A stretch of 64,000 nt of DNA from Rhizobacter sp. Root1221 (lineage in GTDB: Bacteria; Pseudomonadota; Gammaproteobacteria; Burkholderiales; Burkholderiaceae_C), in the NCBI RefSeq assembly GCF_001425785.1, contig NZ_LMDI01000018.1:1-64000 (forward strand). Direction: 5' to 3'. The notes under the pieces are model-generated. The model did not search any database. It saw only the letters and a list, made by a program, of their open reading frames with translations, and was not told the origin of the DNA. Each line of letters starts with the position of its first letter. The stretch's first letter is position 1. The translations under genes and the position numbers were made by a program. This document shows positions 8,504-16,985 of this stretch, piece by piece.

Positions 8504-8558
8504 CACGCACCAGCGGCAGGCGCCGCAACAGATTCTGTATTGCAGCAAGGAGATTGAA

Positions 8559-9269
8559 TTGAGCGACTTCTGGGACTGGGGGGTTTTCCTGCGCGAGTAT
8601 CAAAGCGGGAGCACCTATTTGAGTTGGTTGATGTCGGCGTGGGGGTGGACCCTCTCCGTCTCGGCCTGTGCGCTGGCCACCGGGTTGACACTCGGCACGC
8701 TGGCCGGCATCGCGCGCACGCTGCCGCACCGCGCGTTCGTCAGGCTGGGCGATGCCTGGTGCGAGCTGTTCCGCAACATCCCGTTGCTGGTCCAGGTCTT
8801 CCTCTGGTACTACGTGGTGCCGGTGGTGGTGCCCCCGTTGGCAGCCGTCCCCGGGTTCGCCATGGTGGTGCTTGCGATCGGTTTCTACACCTCCGCCCGG
8901 GTGGCCGACCAGGTCACTGCCGGACTCAAGGCGCTGCCGCGGTTCCAAGGCTTCGCCGGCCTCGCCTTGGGGCTCAGCCTCGCCCAGACCTACCGGTACG
9001 TGCTGCTCCCACGGGCCTTCCGGATCATCATCCCCCCGCTCACGAGTGAGGCGATGGCCGTCATCAAGAACTCGTCCGTCGCCTTTGCCGTGAGCATTCC
9101 CGAGCTGACGATGTTCGCGATGCAGGCGCAGGAGGAGACGTCCCGGGGCATCGAGGTGTACCTCGGCGTGACGGCGCTCTATTTCATCTCCGCCTTCTCG
9201 ATCGGCCGCCTCACGCGATTCGTCGAAGGGCGCCTGCGCATTCCGGGCACGGTGGGAGGCAAGGCATGA
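8559..9269 (+). CDS. gltJ: Amino-acid ABC transporter permease, GltJ-like
   Basis: The inner-membrane permease has 236 residues from a TTG start, chosen for the AAGGAG six bases upstream and for alignment with GltJ ([10 protein letters not shown]). The His/Glu/Gln-type permease domain shows [19 protein letters not shown] and the EAA-loop region [27 protein letters not shown] that contacts the ATPase. About five membrane segments are visible. It overlaps the next permease by 4 bp, which implies translational coupling and a heterodimeric channel. Confidence 0.92.
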   Translation: MSDFWDWGVFLREYQSGSTYLSWLMSAWGWTLSVSACALATGLTLGTLAGIARTLPHRAFVRLGDAWCELFRNIPLLVQVFLWYYVVPVVVPPLAAVPGFAMVVLAIGFYTSARVADQVTAGLKALPRFQGFAGLALGLSLAQTYRYVLLPRAFRIIIPPLTSEAMAVIKNSSVAFAVSIPELTMFAMQAQEETSRGIEVYLGVTALYFISAFSIGRLTRFVEGRLRIPGTVGGKA

Positions 9270-9931
9270 ACGTCGATTTCGCCTTCCTCACCTGGGACGT
9301 GATGGGCAGCTTCATTCTCAAGGGCCTCGCGTTTTCGGTGCAACTGACGCTGATCGCCATGGTGGGGGGCATTGCCCTCGGAACCGTCCTTGCGCTCATG
9401 CGCCTGTCGGGCCGCCCCTGGCTCGCGATCCCCGCCGGCGCCTATATCGACACGTTCCGGTCGGTGCCGCTCGTGATGGTCATCCTGTGGTTCTTCCTGC
9501 TGATCCCGTTGCTGGTGGGCCGGCCCATGGGGGCGGAACTGTCCGCGGTCATCACCTTCACCATCTTCGAAGCGGCCTACTACGCGGAGATCATGCGTGC
9601 CGGCATCCAGTCGGTGCCGGCCGCGCAGACGCACGCCGCGTACGCCGTGGGGATGAACTACCGGCAGTGCCTGCAGCTGGTGGTGCTGCCGCAGGCGTTC
9701 CGGAACATGCTTCCCGTGCTGCTCACCCAGACCGTCATCCTGTTCCAGGACACCTCGCTCGTCTACGCCATCGGTGCCTACGACCTGCTGAAGGGTTTCG
9801 GCGTGGCGGGCAAGAACTTCAACCGTCCGGTGGAGACCTACCTGGTCGCCGCCGTCGTGTACTTCGCCATCTGCTTCAGCCTGTCACTGCTCGTGCGTCG
9901 GCTGCAGCGCAAGATCCAGATCATCCGATAG
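9266..9931 (+). CDS. gltK: Amino-acid ABC transporter permease, GltK-like
   Basis: The 221-residue permease is the partner of the upstream protein (ATGA overlap). It contains [19 protein letters not shown] and the EAA loop [21 protein letters not shown], with about five hydrophobic segments. The assignment to the GltK branch rests on gene order and on [14 protein letters not shown] near the C-terminus, typical of glutamate/aspartate transporters. Confidence 0.92.
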   Translation: MNVDFAFLTWDVMGSFILKGLAFSVQLTLIAMVGGIALGTVLALMRLSGRPWLAIPAGAYIDTFRSVPLVMVILWFFLLIPLLVGRPMGAELSAVITFTIFEAAYYAEIMRAGIQSVPAAQTHAAYAVGMNYRQCLQLVVLPQAFRNMLPVLLTQTVILFQDTSLVYAIGAYDLLKGFGVAGKNFNRPVETYLVAAVVYFAICFSLSLLVRRLQRKIQIIR

Positions 9932-9942
9932 GGGAGCCCGTT

Positions 9943-10677
9943 GTGATCGACATCCAGAATGTGAGCAAGTGGTATGGCAACTTCCAGGTCCTGGGCGATT
10001 GCTCGACCACGATCCGCAAGGGCGAGGTGGTGGTGGTCTGCGGCCCGTCGGGTTCCGGCAAGAGCACGCTGATCAAGACGGTCAACGCACTCGAGCCCTT
10101 CCAGAAGGGCGACATTGTCGTCGACGGGGTGAGTCTTTCCGACAAGAAGACCAGCCTGCCCAGCCTGCGGTCGCGCGTGGGAATGGTGTTCCAGCACTTC
10201 GAGCTGTTTCCTCACCTGAGCGTGACGGAGAACCTGATCCTGGCCCAGGTCAAGGTGCTTCGCCGCAACGTCGCGGAGGCCAAGCTCCGGGGCCACAAGA
10301 TGCTCGAGCGTGTGGGGCTGATGGCGCACAAGGACAAGTATCCGGGCCAGCTGTCGGGCGGGCAGCAACAGCGTGTGGCCATCGCTCGCGCGCTGTCGAT
10401 GGACCCCATCGTGATGCTGTTCGACGAACCCACGTCGGCGCTCGATCCGGAGATGGTGGGCGAGGTGCTCGACGTCATGATCCGCCTGGCCGAAGAAGGC
10501 ATGACCATGATGTGCGTGACCCACGAGATGGGCTTTGCCAAGAAGGTCAGCAACCGGGTGATCTTCATGGACGCGGGACGCATCGTCGAGGACTGCACGA
10601 AGACCGAGTTCTTCGGCAGCCCCCACCAGCGCTCGCCGCGGGCGAAGGACTTCCTGTCGAAGATCCTGAACCACTGA
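9943..10677 (+). CDS. gltL: Amino-acid ABC transporter ATP-binding protein, GltL-like
   Basis: This 244-residue ATPase powers acidic amino-acid import. It has Walker [11 protein letters not shown]-loop [11 protein letters not shown], signature [15 protein letters not shown], Walker [15 protein letters not shown] and the H-switch [11 protein letters not shown] at 9943 is preceded by GGGGAG and starts [11 protein letters not shown] as in this family. It is the last gene of the cluster; the extragenic repeat cluster begins 25 bp after its stop. Confidence 0.95.
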   Translation: MIDIQNVSKWYGNFQVLGDCSTTIRKGEVVVVCGPSGSGKSTLIKTVNALEPFQKGDIVVDGVSLSDKKTSLPSLRSRVGMVFQHFELFPHLSVTENLILAQVKVLRRNVAEAKLRGHKMLERVGLMAHKDKYPGQLSGGQQQRVAIARALSMDPIVMLFDEPTSALDPEMVGEVLDVMIRLAEEGMTMMCVTHEMGFAKKVSNRVIFMDAGRIVEDCTKTEFFGSPHQRSPRAKDFLSKILNH

Positions 10678-10701
10678 GAAGGACCGAACGGATCCGCCGC
10701 C

Positions 10702-10770
10702 ATCCCGGCGTTCGCCCACTACTGTCCGGGATAAATTCCCGTCGCCCCGGCACCCGCCGGGGCCCACTGG
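10702..10770. repeat. Extragenic palindromic repeat, copy 2 (partial)
   Basis: CCCGGCGTTCGCCCACTACTGTCCGG-type sequence here is the reverse complement of the flank of copy 1 (121-155), followed by a short hairpin CCCCGGCACCCGCCGGGG. It lies directly behind the GltL gene and could contribute to transcript ending. The stretch 10771-10924 holds no gene I can support. Confidence 0.65.
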
Positions 10771-10924
10771 TGCCTTCGAGTCGAGCTTTCTCTCAGGCAA
10801 AGAGCGCCCCCGGGAGGAGGCCTCCTACGGGGGAACCCCGTGCGCTCGCTTCACCTCGTGCTTGAGGGCGCGCACATCGCTTGCGCCATGTGCGGCGTGC
10901 AAGTCTGGCGGCTCGAGAAACGAA

Positions 10925-10997
10925 GCCGTCACCCCGGCGCAGGCCGGGGTCTCCACCCTGGCCTGGCACGCCGGCGCTGGCACTTGTCTGGCGTTGC
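10925..10997. repeat. Extragenic repeat module, inverted relative to 17318-17390
   Basis: This segment (GCCGTCACCCCGGCG, then CTCCACCCTGGCC, then GGCACTTGTCTGGCG) matches 17318-17390 in reverse complement with few differences. It contains its own hairpin CCCCGGCGCAGGCCGGGG. The shared segment in opposite orientation at two loci fits a family assembled from invertible modules. Confidence 0.65.
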
Positions 10998-11022
10998 GCC
11001 GCGGCCCCTGAGGCTACTTCCC

Positions 11023-11086
11023 CGATGCCTGCTGGCAACGCTTCAACTGGGGAAATTGTTCCGGACAGCAGTGGGCGCACGCCGGG
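11023..11086. repeat. Extragenic repeat, copy 3 (left end)
   Basis: CGATGCCTGCTGGCAACGC (11023-11041) followed by GGAAATTGTTCCGGACAGCA (from 11051) repeats the left end of the nested element at 17060-17242. The inner 59-bp module and right end are missing, so this is a truncated copy lying between gltL and the convergent azoreductase gene. Confidence 0.65.
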
Positions 11087-11100
11087 TGGTGGGGTGTTGG

Positions 11101-11727
11101 TCAGAATGCCGCCGCCAACCGCCTGCATTCGGCGTGGGCCAGGTCCATCGACCGGGCCACGCTGTCGGGTGGGGCCAGTGTCGGCCCGGAGGTCACCTCC
11201 ACCACGTCGGTGATGCCGAGGAAACGCAGCCAGCGCCGCAGCGGTGGCTTCTGGAAGTCGGACCCGGCATCGACCGGTTCCACCGGGTAGTCACCGGCGC
11301 TCGAACAGATCAGCGCGGCCTTGCGTCCGGCCAGCAACCCTTCGTAGCCCGTGTCCCGCGACCAGCGCCAGTTCTGGCCCGGCAGCGTGACGACGTCCAT
11401 GTAGTGTTTCAGCCGGTAGGGCAGGCCGAAGTTCCACATGGGGGTGCTGACCACCACCTTCGTGGCGCCGTTGAACGCGTGTGACAGCGCCACGGCCCGG
11501 GCCCACAGGGCCTGCTGGGCCGGTGTGGCCGCCTGTTCGCGCAACACCGCGAACTTCGCCGCGATCATCGTGTCGTCGAACTCGGGCAGGTCGAGCTGCC
11601 ACACGTCGGCGGTTTTCACCGGCAGGCCGGGATGGTGCCGCTGGTGTTCCGCGAGGAAGGTGCGGGCCAGTTCGGTGGACCGCGACGTGGCCGACGGCGA
11701 GGCCTGGATGTGGAGCAGGTAGGTCAT
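11101..11727 (-). CDS. FMN-dependent NADH-azoreductase / quinone reductase
   Basis: The 208-residue flavodoxin-fold protein belongs to the AzoR family, which uses NAD(P)H and FMN for two-electron reduction of quinones and azo compounds in the cytoplasm. The N-terminus LLHIQASPSATSRSTELA is the phosphate-binding loop for FMN, and TPMWNFGLPYRLKHYMD is the family signature. It lies 21 bp downstream of an SMR exporter gene on the same strand and is divergent from an HxlR regulator. HxlR-family repressors such as B. subtilis YodB control azoreductases under quinone stress, so the three genes plausibly form a quinone/electrophile-response unit. Confidence 0.9.
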   Translation of the reverse strand: MTYLLHIQASPSATSRSTELARTFLAEHQRHHPGLPVKTADVWQLDLPEFDDTMIAAKFAVLREQAATPAQQALWARAVALSHAFNGATKVVVSTPMWNFGLPYRLKHYMDVVTLPGQNWRWSRDTGYEGLLAGRKAALICSSAGDYPVEPVDAGSDFQKPPLRRWLRFLGITDVVEVTSGPTLAPPDSVARSMDLAHAECRRLAAAF

Positions 11728-11748
11728 GACGAGGTGCTTTCAAGCATT

Positions 11749-12066
11749 TCAGGGTTCGACGGCACGCAGGCCCACGGTGCCGGCCACGATCAGCGCGATG
11801 CACAGCAGGCGCACGGCGGACACGGATTCGCCGAGCCACAACACCCCCACCAGGACGACGCCCACCGAACCGATGCCGGTCCAGATGGCATACGCCGGGC
11901 CGAGGGGCAGGTGGCCCAGTGCCTTGGTCAGCGCGAAGATGCTGGCCGCCGCGGCACCGATGGCGAGTGCAGACGGACCCGGCCGGGTCCACCCGTCGGA
12001 CTGCTTCAGCGACAACGCCATCACCACCTCGATCAGCCCCGCTGCGATCAGGTAAACCCAGCCCAT
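11749..12066 (-). CDS. Small multidrug resistance (SMR) transporter, Gdx/SugE-like
   Basis: This 105-residue protein has four hydrophobic helices and is an inner-membrane proton antiporter of the SMR family. The glutamate essential for coupling is in LIEVVMALSLKQSDG (about residue 13), and YAIWTGIGSVGVVLVG matches the Gdx/SugE branch more than EmrE. The Trp that usually follows EVV in Gdx proteins is Met here. Guanidinium export is typical of Gdx, quaternary ammonium export of other SMRs; I cannot decide. It is co-transcribed with the azoreductase. No guanidine riboswitch is evident upstream. Confidence 0.88.
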   Translation of the reverse strand: MGWVYLIAAGLIEVVMALSLKQSDGWTRPGPSALAIGAAAASIFALTKALGHLPLGPAYAIWTGIGSVGVVLVGVLWLGESVSAVRLLCIALIVAGTVGLRAVEP

Positions 12067-12160
12067 GTGCGCCTCCCAGGTATCGGACTGCCAACGATGG
12101 GGAGAACGATAATGACCGGGCCACCAAGTCACCAGTACGCACCTTTTGGTAACCAGGTCA

Positions 12161-12532
12161 ATGAAACCCGCCGCCACGCAATCCGCCGCCGACGTGTACA
12201 GCGAGACCTGCCCGTCGCGCCGGGCGCTCGAACTGATCGCCAACAAGTGGGCGTTGCTGGTGGTCCCGGCGCTGCGGCGCGGACCGGTGCGCAACAACGA
12301 GTTGCTTCGCCAAGTGGGTGGCATCTCGCAGAAGATGCTCACGCAGACGCTGCGCGAGCTCGAACTCAACGGCCTCGTGGTGCGGTCCGACCACGGCACG
12401 GTGCCGCCGCGGGTCGACTACGCCCTCACCGAGCTGGGTGCCTCGCTCAGCAAGGCGCTGCTGGCGGTGGACCGCTGGGCCGAGGCGCACCACGACCAGC
12501 TGCGGCCGGCGAGCCGCCGCACCGGCCGCTGA
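12161..12532 (+). CDS. HxlR-family transcriptional regulator
   Basis: The 123-residue protein has a single winged helix-turn-helix of the HxlR type. CPSRRALELIANKWALLVV near the N-terminus carries the lone conserved cysteine that in YodB/HypR-like members senses electrophiles or disulfide stress. The recognition region reads GGISQKMLTQTLRELELNGL. It is divergent from the SMR/azoreductase pair (95-bp gap), its likely target. ATG 12161 follows CCAGG; a TTG at 12146 is a weaker alternative. Confidence 0.9.
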   Translation: MKPAATQSAADVYSETCPSRRALELIANKWALLVVPALRRGPVRNNELLRQVGGISQKMLTQTLRELELNGLVVRSDHGTVPPRVDYALTELGASLSKALLAVDRWAEAHHDQLRPASRRTGR

Positions 12533-12568
12533 GCTGGCGCGCCGGTTGGCCGAAGGCGGGGCATCATC

Positions 12569-13306
12569 GTGAACATGGACCTCGATTTCAAACCCGACCC
12601 CTCCGACAGCTCGCCGCTGTACGCCCAGCTTGCCCGCAAGCTCGAGCAGGCCATCCGCGACGGCATCTACCACGTCGACCAGGCCCTGCCCTCCGAGCGC
12701 ACGCTGTCCGAATCGCTTGACCTGTCGCGGGTCACGGCCCGCAAAGCCATCGAACGGCTGGTCGAACAGGGTCTGGTGGTGCGCCGCCAGGGTTCCGGCA
12801 ACTACATCGCGCCGCGCATCGAACAGCCGCTGTCGCGCCTGACCAGTTTCGCGGAACAGCTTCAGCAGCGTGGCTACACGCCGTCGTCGCGCTGGATCAA
12901 CCGCACCACCACCGCACCGTCGCCCGACGAACAACTGCGCCTCGGCCTGTCATCCACCGCCCAGGTGGCACGCCTCGAGCGCCTGCGCCTGGCTGACTCC
13001 GTGGTCATGGCGTATGAGGTGAGCGTGTTGCCAGCCGCCTTGTTGCCCGACCCGCAGGCCGTGCAGAGTTCGCTGTATGAGCACCTGGCCCGTTCCGGCA
13101 ATGCCCCGGTGCGTGCGCTGCAGCACCTGCGTGCCGTGAATGCCACGCCGCAGCTCGCGTCCCAGCTGGGTGTGGAGGTGGGCAAGGCGCTGCTTTACAT
13201 CACGCGCCTCGGCTATCTCGCATCCGGCCTGGCCGTCGAACTCACCCATTCCTACTGCCACAGCGACTACTGCGACTTCGTCGCAGAAATGAGGCGCGAA
13301 CCCTGA
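12569..13306 (+). CDS. GntR-family regulator (HutC/UTRA type)
   Basis: The protein has 245 residues. An N-terminal winged helix (about 12-75; ALPSERTLSESLDLSRVTARKAIERL) is followed by a UTRA ligand-binding domain (about 95-240). UTRA regulators such as NagR/NagQ, HutC and PhnF sense sugar phosphates, amino acids or phosphonates. No obvious target operon is adjacent, so the ligand is open. The GTG at 12569 and the ATG at 12575 are both possible starts. Confidence 0.9.
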   Translation: MNMDLDFKPDPSDSSPLYAQLARKLEQAIRDGIYHVDQALPSERTLSESLDLSRVTARKAIERLVEQGLVVRRQGSGNYIAPRIEQPLSRLTSFAEQLQQRGYTPSSRWINRTTTAPSPDEQLRLGLSSTAQVARLERLRLADSVVMAYEVSVLPAALLPDPQAVQSSLYEHLARSGNAPVRALQHLRAVNATPQLASQLGVEVGKALLYITRLGYLASGLAVELTHSYCHSDYCDFVAEMRREP

Positions 13307-13349
13307 GCGGCATCTCCCGTTCCGTGGACGTGCGGCATCCGAATGGCTG

Positions 13350-13964
13350 ATGCACACCACGTCGGGCGTGCAGCGTGCCGCGGCCATCGCCCGCAGCAGC
13401 GACCCGAGCCTCGTGGCGTACTTTGCGGGCGCCACCGCGTCGTCCGTCGCCCGCACGACCGAGCTGCAGAAGCTGATCGAACAGCACATGAACCTGCCGG
13501 ACGAGGTGGCCCTGTTCGAGAAGGTGGGCAACCTGCGCAAGGACTACCTGGCTGCGCGCCAGACCGTGGGCGACCTGAAGAAGTCCGGTGACGCCGAGGG
13601 CGCCTCGAAGGCGTTTGCCGAACAGTTCGAGCCACGTTCGACGGCCTACCTCGCCGGCGTGAGGGAGCTGGTCGATTCGCAGCAGAAGCAGTCGGGCACG
13701 AAGCTCGTGCATGAAGCGGGCAGCACGATGGGCGAGATCGTCGCGAGCGTGCAGCGGGTGACGGACATCATCGGCGAGATCAGCGCCGCCGCTCACGAGC
13801 AGAGCATGGGCCTCGGGGCCGTCAACGGCGCGGTCAATGAACTCGACCAGATGACGCAGCAGAACGCGGCGCTGGTGGAGGAGTCGTCCGCCGCTGCGGA
13901 AAGCCTGAAGGACCAGGCGGTGAAGCTGTCGGGTGCCGTGGGCACGTTCAGGCTCGGGGCCTGA
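13350..13964 (+). pseudogene. Methyl-accepting chemotaxis protein relic
   Basis: This 204-residue frame fuses a piece of a ligand-binding domain (about 1-110, helical, DLKKSGDAEGASKAF) directly to the extreme C-terminal signalling helices (VASVQRVTDIIGEISAAAHEQ, then QNAALVEESSAAAESL). The second membrane helix, HAMP domain and the conserved hairpin tip that binds CheA/CheW are missing, and the N-terminal membrane helix is absent. The frame is open upstream into the end of the GntR gene without a credible start. This pattern shows internal and 5' deletions of a normal receptor of about 540 residues. Confidence 0.8.
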
Positions 13965-13992
13965 TACCCGCGCGCCATGCGCGGGATCTGGC

Positions 13993-14022
13993 GCATCGCC
14001 CCGTACGCTGCCGGGGCGATGC
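13993..14022. terminator. Bidirectional hairpin between convergent genes
   Basis: A perfect 10-bp stem GCATCGCCCC / GGGGCGATGC with a 10-nt loop lies between the chemoreceptor relic (+) and the sugar-isomerase gene (-). It lacks a clear T-tract on either side but is the only candidate terminator in this gap. Confidence 0.55.
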
Positions 14023-14034
14023 GACCAGGCGAGA

Positions 14035-15009
14035 TCAGAGCCGCACCCGATTCAGGAAGTCAAAGCCGACCCTCGCCGTACTCAAGGCACTTGTGCCAGC
14101 GTCGTCGCGTTCGACGATGTATTCGTGTTCCCCCGCCTTGCTGGCCGCGCGGAAGATGCGCGCGAAGTCGATGACCCCGGTGCCGAGGTCCGCGAACGCC
14201 GCCTTGTGGTCGACGAACCGCATGTCCTTGACGTGGAACTGGCGGATGCGGTCGCCCGCGTAGGCGATCAGTTGCACAGGGTCGCGGTGCGCGAACCACG
14301 CCCAGTACAGGTCGAGCTCGAAGTGCACGAACCGTGGATCCGTCTCTGCGAGCAGGATGTCGAAGCCGACCCGCGGCGTGTCGTCCTCGAGCCCGGCGAA
14401 TTCCCAGGAGTGGTTGTGAAAGCCGAAGCGCAGGCCGGCGGCGCGGGCGATCGCGCCGGCGCGGTTGAGGTCCTCGGCATACCGCTGCCACGCCGCGACC
14501 GTCGTCAACCCCTTGATCTTCGTGAAGTCGCCATCGGCCGGAAAAGACGTGATCGGACTCAACGGCGTGACGATGTACTGCTGGCCCACGGCCACAGCGT
14601 CCGCGACCTGCTGATGCCAGGCGCTGTCATTCCAGGGCTGCGGGATCGCCTGATGCCCGGAGGTCGCGCGCAGGCCGGCCTGCTGTAGCGCTGCCCGGAA
14701 CTCTGCCGCCGTCCGATTGCCGAAGCCGGCGTGCTCGACCTTGCGGTAGCCGATGGCGGCGAGGCCCTGCAGGGTGGCCTCGAGGCTCAGCCCGCGCAGC
14801 GTGTAGAGCTGAATGCTGATGCTCTCCCGCGGAATCGAGCGCCCGTGCCGATCGCCATCGTGGGCAAGGGCCGGCGTTGCCGACGCGCCCAAGAGCGTCG
14901 GCACTGCGGCCGCGGCCGCGGCCTTCAGGAAGGCCCGGCGTTTCTCTGGCCCGTTCTTGCCCTGGTCGCGTCTGCTCGAAACCACGGGGTCGTCATTTGC
15001 TTTGATCAT
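14035..15009 (-). CDS. Tat-exported sugar phosphate isomerase/epimerase family protein
   Basis: The 324-residue TIM-barrel protein is of the xylose-isomerase-like/AP-endonuclease-2 superfamily. The N-terminus carries a twin-arginine signal (KRRAFLKAAAAAAVPTLLGA, cleavage after PALA), so the enzyme is exported folded. Metal-ligand motifs are visible in the barrel: HAGFGNRT, GFHNHSWEF, FELDLYW and FHVKDM. Relatives act on sugar or inositol derivatives; the substrate is unknown. It diverges from the LacI-type gene at 15177, with a palindromic operator in between, so it is probably induced by a sugar. Confidence 0.88.
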   Translation of the reverse strand: MIKANDDPVVSSRRDQGKNGPEKRRAFLKAAAAAAVPTLLGASATPALAHDGDRHGRSIPRESISIQLYTLRGLSLEATLQGLAAIGYRKVEHAGFGNRTAAEFRAALQQAGLRATSGHQAIPQPWNDSAWHQQVADAVAVGQQYIVTPLSPITSFPADGDFTKIKGLTTVAAWQRYAEDLNRAGAIARAAGLRFGFHNHSWEFAGLEDDTPRVGFDILLAETDPRFVHFELDLYWAWFAHRDPVQLIAYAGDRIRQFHVKDMRFVDHKAAFADLGTGVIDFARIFRAASKAGEHEYIVERDDAGTSALSTARVGFDFLNRVRL

Positions 15010-15070
15010 GATTCTCAGATCTCCTTGTTTGACAGGGTTGCTGGTGGCGAATCGAATGATTGGTGCATTT

Positions 15071-15090
15071 CAATGTAATCCATTGCATTG
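15071..15090. promoter_or_regulatory. Candidate LacI-family operator
   Basis: CAATGTAAT-CC-ATTGCATTG is a 20-bp near-perfect inverted repeat (8 of 9 arm positions pair). It lies between the divergent isomerase (start 15009) and LacI-type (start 15177) genes, in AT-rich sequence where promoters are expected. It probably binds the adjacent regulator. Confidence 0.5.
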
Positions 15091-15176
15091 ACATGATTAC
15101 CCGCACATACCCGGAGATTTTCTTTTGCGTCCTCGTGGCGATGTAACATCGACGCATCACGTTTCATGGGTGTTTC

Positions 15177-16160
15177 ATGGTCGCAGTAGTGGATGTCGCG
15201 CGGGTGGCCGGGGTGTCCACGGCGACGGTTTCGCGCGTTCTCAATGGCCACCCGTCGGTGCGCGAGGAAACGCGCGAGCGGGTCGAAGCGGCGATGCGCT
15301 CGCTGAACTACCGCGTGACGGTCGCCGCCCGCTCGCTGCGCACCGCCCGCACGCGCATGGTCCTGGCGCTCGTGCCCGACTTCGCCAACCCCTACTACGC
15401 CGAGATCGTGCGAGGACTTGGCGCCTGCGCCCGCGAGAACGACTACGAGCTGCTGCTCTGCGACACGGGGCTGAGCGACGCCCGCGAGCGGATGGTCGCG
15501 CAGATGCTCAGCCGCCACTTCTACGATGGGGTGGTCAGCATGGATCCGTACACGACGCAGCAGATGGTCAGCGAAGAGGTTCGCTCGCTGCCCTGGGTGG
15601 CGTGTTCCGAGTTCGTGCCGGACGAGCGGATCCCGCACGTCAGCATTGACCACAGGCTGGCCGCGAAAGACGCCGTCCTGTACCTGCTCGCGAAAGGACA
15701 CCGCCGCATCGCGCTGGTCAACAGCGACGAACGCTACCTGTACGCGCAGCAGCGCCGCGACGGCTATCGGGACGCCCTTCGCGAGGCAGGGCTGCAAGAG
15801 CGGTCCGACTACATCCAGATCGTCGGCGGCATCGACCACCCTCTGGGCGAACTGGCCGCGCGGCGGCTCCTTGCCCTCGAGCAGCCGCCGACCGCCGTGT
15901 TCGCGGTGTCCGACACGCTGGCGATCGGCGTGATCAAGGCGGCGCTCGCGTCGGGGCGGCAGGTGCCCGAGCATCTGGCGGTGGTCGGGTTCGACGACGT
16001 GCCGGTCGCCAGCATTTTCGAACCGTCGCTGACCACCATTGCCCAACCGAGGCGCGAGCTCGGCGAGCACGCGATGCGGCTGCTGCTGCGTCGCATCGCA
16101 GGCGAGTTGCCGCCGTCCATCACGCTGGCACACACGCTCGTGGTGCGGCGCTCTGCGTAG
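15177..16160 (+). CDS. LacI-family transcriptional regulator
   Basis: The protein has 327 residues. The N-terminal LacI helix-turn-helix is VVDVARVAGVSTATVSRVLN with a hinge-helix region VTVAARSLRTART. The periplasmic-binding-protein-like core begins MVLALVPDFANPYYAEIVRG and ends GFDDVPVASIFEPSLTTIAQP. It probably represses the divergent Tat-exported isomerase. Sugar identity cannot be read. Confidence 0.94.
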   Translation: MVAVVDVARVAGVSTATVSRVLNGHPSVREETRERVEAAMRSLNYRVTVAARSLRTARTRMVLALVPDFANPYYAEIVRGLGACARENDYELLLCDTGLSDARERMVAQMLSRHFYDGVVSMDPYTTQQMVSEEVRSLPWVACSEFVPDERIPHVSIDHRLAAKDAVLYLLAKGHRRIALVNSDERYLYAQQRRDGYRDALREAGLQERSDYIQIVGGIDHPLGELAARRLLALEQPPTAVFAVSDTLAIGVIKAALASGRQVPEHLAVVGFDDVPVASIFEPSLTTIAQPRRELGEHAMRLLLRRIAGELPPSITLAHTLVVRRSA

Positions 16161-16178
16161 GTTCGGCGCTTTCGGTGC

Positions 16179-16214
16179 TTGACGTGGCCGCCTGTGCCAT
16201 CTAGAACGTTCTAG
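16179..16214 (+). promoter_or_regulatory. Promoter with 14-bp perfect palindrome over the -10
   Basis: TTGACG (16179-16184), a 17-bp spacer and TAGAAC (16202-16207) form a good sigma-70-like pair ahead of the GyrI-like gene. The perfect palindrome CTAGAACGTTCTAG (16201-16214) covers the -10 box, the usual arrangement for a repressor operator. No regulator gene of obvious match is adjacent apart from the LacI-type gene just upstream. Confidence 0.5.
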
Positions 16215-16242
16215 TTCAGTCAACACAGCAGAGGAGGTTGCC

Positions 16243-16737
16243 ATGCCTGTCATCTCGCCCCCCCGACTCGAACAACGGCCCCCGCGGCCGTACGCCGCGA
16301 TCCGTGCTTCCGTGGCGATGTCCGAGATCCCCGCGTTGCTGCCACCGTTGTCGGGCGAGGTGCTCGCCTGGCTTGCCGCCCATGGCGAGGCCCCGGACGG
16401 CCCGGAGATGTGGCGCTACCTCGTGATCGACATGGCCGCCAAGCTCACCATCGAAGTGGGCTTCCCGGTGGCCAAGGTGCTGCCGGGCGACGACCGGGTC
16501 GTGACGGGCTCGCTGCCCGGGGGCACCTACGCGGTCACCTCGTTCCACGGCCACCCGCAGGGGTTGATGCGGGCCACCGCCGAGTTCCTGCAATGGGCGG
16601 ATGCCGCCGGCGTGACCTGGGACAAACACGCCGAGGGCCAGGGCGAGGCCTGGCGGTCGCGCATCGAGTGGTACCTCAACGCCGAGTTCCCCGACATGGA
16701 CAGCTGGGACACGGAACTGGCATTCCTGACCCGCTGA
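16243..16737 (+). CDS. GyrI-like small-molecule-binding protein
   Basis: The protein has 164 residues and matches the stand-alone GyrI-like/AraC effector-binding (SHS2) fold: an RPYAAIRASVAMSEIPALLP entry strand, EVGFPVAKVLPGDDRV, and LPGGTYAVTSFHGHPQGL before a C-terminal EWYLN segment. Such proteins bind or hydrolyse small cationic or cyclopropanoid compounds, or shield gyrase. It has no DNA-binding domain. GAGGAGG precedes the ATG, and a palindromic operator overlaps its promoter. Confidence 0.8.
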   Translation: MPVISPPRLEQRPPRPYAAIRASVAMSEIPALLPPLSGEVLAWLAAHGEAPDGPEMWRYLVIDMAAKLTIEVGFPVAKVLPGDDRVVTGSLPGGTYAVTSFHGHPQGLMRATAEFLQWADAAGVTWDKHAEGQGEAWRSRIEWYLNAEFPDMDSWDTELAFLTR

Positions 16738-16780
16738 CTCACTGGACGCGTGCGCCCAAGCGTCGAGCCATCCCTCTTTT

Positions 16781-16858
16781 GTCATCCCGGCGCAGGCCCA
16801 CTGCTGTCCGGGGAAAATCTCGGGTCATCCCGGCGAACGCCGGGACCCACTGCGTCCA
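16781..16858. repeat. Extragenic palindromic repeats, head-to-tail pair
   Basis: GTCATCCCGGCGCAGG followed by CCCACTGCTGTCCGGGG and then GGTCATCCCGGCGAACGCCG: the second half is a near-perfect hairpin of the widespread extragenic palindrome type, and the first shares the CACTGCTGTCCGG box with the other copies. The region is non-coding. Confidence 0.65.
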
Positions 16859-16985
16859 GGCGCCGCGACGTCCCGGTCATATCTGGCCTGATACCCTCCC
16901 GCCTCAACGCTTCTCTCGACAGCGTGAAAGTTTGGGCCCGCTGCAGGCGACACCTGCTCTGCATCACACGCTCGAGCCCGCCCGT

